This document shows positions 58,165 to 64,000 of a stretch of 64,000 bases of DNA, piece by piece. Within the stretch, counting starts at the first letter, position 1; every line of letters begins with the position of its first letter. Position numbers and translations under genes: made by a program. The notes under the pieces were generated by a model, which worked only from the letters and a program-made list of their open reading frames with translations, had not been told where the DNA came from and made no database searches. The stretch is from Crocodylus rhombifer (lineage: Eukaryota; Chordata; Crocodylia; Crocodylidae): assembly GCA_038503035.1 (NCBI GenBank), contig JAVSML010024367.1, forward strand, positions 124,001-188,000. Direction: 5' to 3'.

Positions 58165-60252
58165 CATGGTCACCTTGGGGAGAGTGACCACCAATCAATC
58201 AAATTCACCATATGGCATAGAGTAGGTAAGATAACTGGTAGGGTGGGCTCAGGAGCTTAGTCAATGATGCACTGCAGGATAAAAGTATTGGGAAGATGGG
58301 AGTCCAGGAAGGGTGGTCATTCCTAAAGAAAGTGATCTTTCGGTCACAGAGGGAGATGATTCCAGTGCAAGGGAAAGGGGGGAAGGGGCCAAAAAACTTC
58401 CTTGGCTAAACAGAGAAATCAAGGGGAGTCTAAGGGCAAAAAAGGAGGCATATATGTGGTGGAAGCAGGGGGAAGCTACCAAGGAGGAGTATACCTACTT
58501 GACCCGCACTTGCAGGGAGGCAGTCAGAAAGACCAAAGGAACTATAGAGCTGAGGCTGGCAACACAAATTAAAGACAACAAAGTGTCTTTTTTTAGGTAT
58601 GTAGGGAGTAAAAGGAAGATGCAGGGCAAGATAGCACCCCTACTGAACAAGCAGGAGCAATTAGTGACTGACAGGGGGGACAAGGCTGATCTCTTCAATG
58701 AGTGATTTGCCTCAGTGTTCTTGAACAAGGGTCAAGATAAATCTCCTAATGGGTTCTTAGATGGCCAACTGTTGATGCTGACTTGGTGCAGTGTCATTTG
58801 GATGGACTAGATGTGTTTAAGTTGGCAGGCCTGGATGAGCTACATTTGACAGTACTGAAGGAATTGGCTGGTGTCATAGCAGAGCCACTGGCATGGCTGT
58901 TTGAGTGCTTATGGCACTCAGGTCAGGTCCTGGAGGTCCCTATTTTCAAGAAGGGGAGGAAGAAGGACCCAAGTAATTATAGGCCAGTCAGTGTCACCTC
59001 CATCCTTGGAAAAGTATTTGAAAAGATTATTAAGGATCATATTTGTGGGAGTCCAGTGGGAAAAATAATGCAGCAGGGCAACCAGCATGGATTTGTATCA
59101 CATAGATTATGCTTGACTAATCTGGTTTCATTTTATGACCAGGTCACAAAATGCTTAGATGAAGGAGTAGAGGTGGATGTTGTTTTCCATTAAGAGGCGG
59201 TGACTAAGATGTTTATACAGTCCAGTGGGTGGCATATTGAACCCAGAGAGTGGTAGTAGATGGGTCAGTATTGACCTAGAAGAAGGTGGGTAGTGGGATC
59301 CCTCAGGGCTCAGTCCTTGAACCTGTACTCTTCAATGTCTTCATCAGTGACTTGGATGTAGTTGTGAAGTGTGCTCTGTCCAAGATTTTAGGTGATACTA
59401 AATTGTGGGGTGAAGTGAACACTCCAGAGGGTAGAGAACAATTGCAGGCAGACCTGGACAGGTTGAAAAAGTGGACAGTACACAATAGGATGCAGTACAA
59501 CAAGGACAAATGCAGAATGCTGCACATAGGGTGCAAAAATATCTAGCAAACCTACTGGCTAGGAAATGCTCCTCTCAGCAGCACAGAAGCTGAAAGGGAT
59601 CTTAAAGTCATAGAGGACTCCAAGATGAACATGAGTCATAAGTGTGACGCAATCATTAGTAAAGCTAACCGCACTTTATCATGCCTCAGCAGATGCATGA
59701 CAAATAGAACCAAGGAGGTGATACTTTCCCTCTACATGGCATTGGTCAGACTGCAGTTGGAGTACTGTGTCCAGTTTTGGGCACCATAAGAAGGATGTGG
59801 ATAGCCTCAAGAGGGTCCAAAGGAGGGCCACTCGTATGGTTAAGGATTTACAGGCCAACCTCTGTGAGGAGAGATTAGGGCACCTGGACCTCTTCAGCCT
59901 CCACAAGAGAAGGCTGAGAGGTGATCTTGTGGCAACCTACAAATTCATTAGGGGGGGCACAGCAAAGTATCACAGATGCTCTGTTCACCAGGGCGCCTCT
60001 TAGGGTAACAAGGAACAATGGTTACAAACTGACAGAGAACAGATTTAGGCTAGACATCATAGTAAAGGTGGCCAAAATTTGGAATGGGCTTCCAAGGGTG
60101 GTGCTATCTCCTACCTTGGGGGTCTTTAAGAGAAGGCTGGATAGGCATCTGGCTGGGGTCATCTGACCCCAGCACTCTTTCCTGCCTAGACAGGGGGTTG
60201 GCCTCGATGATCTGTTGAGGTCCCTTCCGACCCAAGCATCTATGAATCTATT
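58165..60252 (+). mobile_element. CR1 LINE, 5'-truncated with internal deletion
   Basis: Starts in the endonuclease C-terminus (GAGTGACCACCAATCAATCA) and runs through RT to the 3' end GACCCAAGCATCTATGAATC. Frames: 58313-58705 (linker), 58783-59193 (VPIFKKGRKKDPSNYRPVSV, LGKVFEKII, HGFVSHRLCLTNLVSFYDQ), 59286-59546 (GIPQGSVLEPVLFNVFISD, ILGDTKLWGEV) and 59767-60166 ([12 protein letters not shown]). The motif A region is deleted near 59190, and motif C reads LGDTK, so it is inactive. Confidence 0.93.
58783..59193 (+). pseudogene. CR1 reverse transcriptase N-terminal fragment
   Basis: 136 codons covering the RT fingers: LHLTVLKELAGVIAEPLAWL, VPIFKKGRKKDPSNYRPVSV and NQHGFVSHRLCLTNLVSFYD. The frame ends just after VEVDVVFH, where the motif A block (LDFxKAFD) should follow, showing a deletion. 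Confidence 0.85.
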
Positions 60253-60742
60253 TTCAAACCATTTGTAAAGACATATAAAGCATGGAGTCTTTTTATTCTT
60301 GTCATTTCTTCTTTTCTCTTACAATATATTCCACATCCTCTTTTTATAGCTTGATTATATCAGTCTTTTTTGGTATTAGTTTTCCCATAAGGAAGTTTAT
60401 TTAAAGAGAATATTTACTAATTCCCCCCCCTTCCGACTTCTGATTCCATTCAATAAAATGTGGTTCTATGCAGAAAAAGAGATCTATAAGTGACACCTTC
60501 CTATTTCTGGTTTCTAATTAGGATTTAAACCACTGAATTAAAAAATTAACTTTCTTCTGTTTTTTTTTAATTCCTGTTAGCTGTGTTGACTCTCCAGTAC
60601 TATTAGACAGAAGCCTGGATTATCTTCTGGGCCTACTTTGTCAGCAGATTTGTTAACTAAATTCCACAGATTCTGCTCCAATTTAGACATTCTGCTCTTA
60701 CCTAAGAAAAGATAATTAATTAGGTAAGTAATTGGATTACAG
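60253..60742. other. Unannotated AT-rich DNA
   Basis: Nothing recognised; a C run at 60423-60430. Confidence 0.4.
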
Positions 60743-61392
60743 AAGGGGTTGGCAACCTTTGCTCCCATGGGCCACAGTATGCAGCCTGATAAGTTGTGAG
60801 TTCAGCAACAAAACTCTGGACACTCTTGTGTTGAACTACAGTTATTTATTATTATAATTATCTGAAATCACATCCATGGTGGATCTTAACAATTGCCCTC
60901 AGTACACATATGCGGAACTTATACTTGGTCTGCCTCTGACTTGACCCAGTCCAGTCTTGTGGAGTAAGAGAAACTAAGAATGCCTCTGGCTCCTCTTGGC
61001 AGAGGAAATGGAGTTCCCAGAGCTGCAAAACTGCCACAAGCAAACTGAACCCTGCTATGCTAAACATGAGGCTTTGGCTTTAAAGGGTCTGTACAAGGAA
61101 AACACAATAAGACACAACAAGACTCAACCTCCTGCCATGGGCGGCAAACCTCCACCCCCACAAAGTTTTTATTCTCACTGCAGATAAACAACTGCTCTGC
61201 AATGAGGGTAAACACAGGCACTAGAGCACAGCAGGTTGGGCTATGGAGAAGAGTGCTGCAGAGGGGTGAGAAGTTCAGCTGCCCATTCCCCTGTGTTGCC
61301 CTGGGCCAGGTTGCACCTTCCCAGACTAGACCCAGCCTTTTCATAATCTGAATCCTGCCCATGAGTCACAGGTTACTGACCATTGCGTTATG
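60743..61392. mobile_element. Charlie-like hAT element, about 650 bp
   Basis: AAGGGGTTGGCAACCTTTGC and CCCATGGGCCA at the left resemble, in inverted form, the right end GCCCATGAGTCACAGGTTAC plus TGACCATT. GGTTGGCAACCTTTGCTCC is a common hAT-Charlie end. No clean 8-bp duplication found, so the limits are approximate. Confidence 0.45.
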
Positions 61393-61630
61393 GGATTGAT
61401 GAAAAGTAAATAAAGACCAATTAGGCATGTAGCATCATTACAACTGGGGGAAGATATGTGAGTAGTGAACCACAATCTGGTTTTTAATGCCCGGTTTCCA
61501 GATATAAAACTGTTACTGCATCATTGTCTTTGTTGTCAGCTTGGCATGTGTCTGGAAATCACTGAGAGATGCACAGAAAATGAAAAAATCCCCTTTTCAG
61601 AGTAATATTCCAAAGTATAATTGTATTTAA

Positions 61631-61636
61631 TTTATT
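61631..61636 (-). terminator. Possible distal SUCNR1 AATAAA
   Basis: Canonical hexamer on the minus strand, about 770 nt after the stop codon, in AT-rich sequence without a recognised repeat between it and the gene. Position and strand fit a SUCNR1 3' end, but the hexamer is common in AT-rich DNA. Confidence 0.2.
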
Positions 61637-62356
61637 TTATCTTTTTTCTTCTGGTTCTGGGCTTTGTCTCCAACCCTCGGTTATACTAATCACTTTAATT
61701 TTGGTCTTACTCCTTTCTCTCACTCTCTAATTAATGGATCTCTCTCATCTCCAACATGCACTCCTATCTAATCTCAATGCAAGTGAATGCCAGGAACTGA
61801 AAATCTATTTTTCTCCCTCCTTACTATCATTATGAGCAAAGTTCCATCAGGGCTAAGATCAGAAGATTTTTCCTCCCTACTATCCTTGCTTACAACCTTT
61901 CCTGCCCCTCCTGGAACCCACCAACATCCCACAAGATAAAATAAAAAGTTAAATGTGCTTAGCTCCATAAAAAGTGAACAATATCCAACTTCACAGGGGC
62001 AGAGAGGAAGGAAAAGTTAGGCAGGCATAACAAGAGAAATCAGGGATCATAAATATATGCTGAATATGGGGCCCTGGGCAGCTATATAGTTCTCATATGC
62101 ATTAAGCTATCTCCGTGTCTGTCTGTGGAACAGGCAATTCAAATGACTTGAAGGGAACTTGCCTCTTGTCTAGCCAGCAATAGTTTCATCTGAATAAGAC
62201 AGCAGAATGAGGCCTATTGCAATAGGTAAACAATGGTTCTATTGTGAACCATTTGGCAAAGAACAGTCCAATCAACAGATTACACACAGCTAAATACATA
62301 TAGCTAAATACAACCTCACTTTACATCAATAAGTATTGTCCGAGACATCAATACAC

Positions 62357-62362
62357 TTTAAT
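62357..62362 (-). terminator. Possible SUCNR1 polyadenylation signal (ATTAAA)
   Basis: Minus-strand ATTAAA lies about 40 nt past the SUCNR1 stop. An alternative canonical AATAAA is at 61631-61636, giving a 3' UTR near 770 nt. Either could be used; transcript data would decide. Confidence 0.2.
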
Positions 62363-62401
62363 CCACTGTACGTTGCTGCATCCAAGTGCACTTTTATCAT
62401 C

Positions 62402-63343
62402 TCATTTTCTTCTAATAGTCACTCTTTCTAAGAAGTGCCTTACTTTATTCATCAGCATCTCCCTGAAGTGATCACCCATTAGAAAATAAAAGACAGGGTT
62501 AATTGCACTATTTAAAAATGCAATAGGTCTTGTGATGATATAAATGGCATTGATGATGTCTTTTGTGCACTGAGATAGCTTCAAGGATTCTATGCGGGAG
62601 ATAAGTCTGACATTGCGCATGATATGATAGGGAGTAAAGAGCAGCAAAAAAATGATCACTGCCATGGTGACTAAAGTAAGAGGTCTCTCAAGTGGCAGGG
62701 AACCATTGAGCTGCTCATTATGGTTTCTAAGAAAAATAACCATCTTCCTGTAAAAGAAGCACATGACACAAAGAGGGATTAGAAATCCCAAAACAGTCAG
62801 GCACAAACTGTAGATCAAGCTTTCTTCTGGAACTCCGGAACTTGCATAATCCATGCATTCATTGTCATTGGCAGTAGATGCAATGAAGTTGATTATTGGC
62901 GACAGTTCAAATATAACCAAGATCCAGATGCCAACAGAGATAACAACAGCCGTATTTCTCTTCTGTAGAAAATGGTCTCTGAATGGATATTTCATAAGGA
63001 TATATCGATCGATACTGATAAAGGTAAGGAAAAGGATACTTGTGTACAGGTTGGCATGCAACAATACTCTATTGCTTTGGCACAGAATGTTCCCATGATT
63101 CCATTTTCCTGTTGAGTATTTTGTCACCAATATTGGAAGAGTGCAAAAAAATGCTAAGTCTGATAAGGACAGGTTGAACAGATAGATGTTGCTACTTTTC
63201 CATTTCTTCAGGCAGAAGATGTAGCCAAACACTACAATGCTATTTGCAATGATACCAAAAATCAACTCAAGGATGTACATGGTGGAAAGATAATACTTTT
63301 CTAGGATATTAATTATCAAGCTGCTGTTTGTCTTATTCACATC
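62402..63343 (-). CDS. SUCNR1: Succinate receptor 1 (GPR91), main coding exon
   Basis: Class A GPCR for extracellular succinate at the plasma membrane, Gi/Gq-coupled in mammals (family knowledge). The exon encodes 313 residues. Visible: two N-glycosylation sequons at the N-terminus (NKT, NSS), seven hydrophobic segments, the TM1 Asn, NLSLSDLAF in TM2, Cys before TM3 paired with an ECL2 Cys, DRY after TM3, FLIP in TM5, FTPYH in TM6 and NPVFY in TM7. The four residues reported as succinate-binding in human (R99, H103, R252, R281) have counterparts in NRVLLH, IMRNVR and TRPIAF. The open frame runs 15 codons further upstream, but those hydrophobic Phe/Ile codons are the polypyrimidine tract of an intron. 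A CAG acceptor ends at 63344, so I begin the exon at 63343, phase 0. Stop TGA is at 62404-62402. The C-terminal tail looks about 13 residues shorter than human. No frameshift or stop is seen, so it looks functional. P2Y-family relatives are less likely, given the long SUCNR1-specific runs. Confidence 0.95.
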   Translation of the reverse strand, partial: DVNKTNSSLIINILEKYYLSTMYILELIFGIIANSIVVFGYIFCLKKWKSSNIYLFNLSLSDLAFFCTLPILVTKYSTGKWNHGNILCQSNRVLLHANLYTSILFLTFISIDRYILMKYPFRDHFLQKRNTAVVISVGIWILVIFELSPIINFIASTANDNECMDYASSGVPEESLIYSLCLTVLGFLIPLCVMCFFYRKMVIFLRNHNEQLNGSLPLERPLTLVTMAVIIFLLLFTPYHIMRNVRLISRIESLKLSQCTKDIINAIYIITRPIAFLNSAINPVFYFLMGDHFREMLMNKVRHFLERVTIRRK

Positions 63344-63368
63344 CTGGAAAATAAAAAAAATAAAAAAA
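63344..63368 (-). promoter_or_regulatory. Splice acceptor of SUCNR1 main exon
   Basis: Read on the minus strand, a T-rich tract of about 20 nt ends in TTTCCAG directly before the GAT codon at 63343. Pyrimidine run plus CAG is a strong 3' splice site. It explains why the upstream in-frame ATG at 63388 is not a credible start: its codons spell only Phe/Ile/His-rich intron sequence. Confidence 0.8.
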
Positions 63369-63388
63369 TCAATTGAATGAAATGACAA

Positions 63389-64000
63389 TTACATTGCAAT
63401 CTCTGGTATTACAGCTGTGATAGCTATGTGGTCACTGACATGTCCTTTATCTCTTACAAGAGAACAACAAAACTCTGAGAGGTTACAGCCCTGGAAAAAA
63501 TATTTCTTATGAATATAGGCTCCTTATAAGAACAAGGTTTTGACACCAATTAGATGTAAGGTATGGCTACAAAAAGCAGGTAAATCCAGTACAATTTCTG
63601 TCTGGGTAAGAATTTGAGTAAGGACTTAGAACTGAAACATTAAGCGAAGTAGAAAGTTTTAAATAAAGCAGAATGCAAGCTTATGCTACCCTAAAGCAGT
63701 AAATGGTTAGAGAGAGGAGATGGAGATGGAAGAGAGGAAGATGAAAAATCTGGTTTTGTGATTAATATGCAACAGGGCGGGGGGCGAGGTATTTAAGAAA
63801 TCATCTACTTTTGTATCTGTGTTGCTTTATTCTCAAGTGTTACTCACTGATAGTGAGTCAAAAGGCAAAAGCCCATTGTTTCTTGCCCAAGACATCTGCC
63901 CAAACAAGGAATGAAAGAGTAGCACAAGACCGAACCACTGTAGTTTAAGAAAAGAGGAATATTGGGTGTTTTTGAAATCAAGAAAGATATTTGCTATGTG
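63389..64000 (-). other. SUCNR1 intron and 5' flank
   Basis: AT-rich sequence without a recognised repeat. It holds the last intron of SUCNR1 and, if the candidate exon at 63848-63895 is right, part of its 5' UTR or promoter. I see no CpG island and no clear TATA element that I would defend. Confidence 0.4.
63848..63895 (-). CDS. SUCNR1: Candidate first coding exon of SUCNR1
   Basis: On the minus strand an ATG at 63895 opens 16 codons (MSWARNNGLLPFDSLS) that end directly at a GTGAGTA donor (first intron base 63847). The phase is 0, which matches the phase-0 acceptor at 63344. The joined protein would have 329 residues; human has about 334, and it also begins with a short N-terminal stretch encoded by an upstream exon (from memory). 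The start has a weak Kozak context (C at -3, T at +4). A better-placed ATG at 63876 is out of phase with the acceptor. The true first exon may lie elsewhere in this span or beyond the window. Confidence 0.35.

Larger units (their letters stand above)
61393..62401. other. SUCNR1 3' flank / probable 3' UTR
   Basis: AT-rich, no repeat recognised. The right part is probably the SUCNR1 3' UTR. No other coding potential is apparent. Confidence 0.35.

Noticed and set aside
62853..63098. 81-codon plus-strand frame
   Set aside because: Antisense shadow of the SUCNR1 exon.
63344..63388. Upstream in-frame ATG extending SUCNR1 by 15 codons
   Set aside because: The codons are a poly-Phe/Ile pyrimidine tract ending in CAG, i.e. 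an intron with a splice acceptor.

Overview
The window looks like nuclear DNA of a sauropsid vertebrate, most likely a crocodilian, with a turtle as the alternative. The evidence is a single intact vertebrate receptor exon in a large AT-rich non-coding setting, at least eight copies of CR1-type LINEs still readable as endonuclease/reverse transcriptase, nested solo LTRs, and many short DNA transposons with inverted ends. There is no operon structure, no rRNA or tRNA gene and no CRISPR array that I can support.

The only intact host gene I recognise is the succinate receptor SUCNR1, on the minus strand at the right end. Its main coding exon is 62402-63343. A good splice acceptor precedes it, and a candidate first coding exon lies at 63848-63895. 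Everything to the left is downstream of SUCNR1. In human the next gene downstream is MBNL1, several hundred kb away, so a gene-poor interval is expected if synteny holds (inference).

Layout: 1-622 holds a broken Myb/SANT-like transposon ORF and a TIR-like end. 623-16.6 kb is mostly unrecognised AT-rich sequence with TIR or foldback elements at about 3.9, 4.8, 11.1 and 12.7 kb. 16.6-17.9 kb is a minus-strand CR1. 18.0-18.9 kb is a cluster of inverted modules. 21.2-25.0 kb is a minus-strand CR1 split by a 1.44-kb solo LTR with a 5-bp duplication. 26.0-33.3 kb is a nest: a solo LTR inside a CR1 inside another CR1. 34-38.2 kb carries TIR miniature elements and a Tigger1-like pogo element very close to the mammalian Tigger1 consensus as I remember it. 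39.0-40.6 kb is a compound foldback element. 46.7-47.1 kb is a hAT-type element. 48.4-50.8 kb is CR1 sequence interrupted by two hAT miniatures and an LTR-like block. 51.1-51.8 kb is an LTR with TATA and polyadenylation signals. 53.8-54.7 kb is a second copy of the 11.1-kb hAT-like repeat. 56.3-57.1 kb holds two adjacent foldback elements. 58.2-60.3 kb is another CR1. 62.4-64.0 kb is SUCNR1.

Apart from SUCNR1 this is transposon history. The CR1 copies carry stops, frameshifts and deletions, and no element here encodes a complete transposase or reverse transcriptase. The strongest points for follow-up are the Tigger1-like element (possible horizontal transfer), the 1.56-kb element with long inverted repeats flanked by TTAA, the foldback family with copies at 4 and 56 kb, and the GGGTGCATCTACAC-ended family with a possible Myb/SANT-carrying relative. 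Repeat-family assignments rest on recalled consensus features and visible ends, not on a database search.
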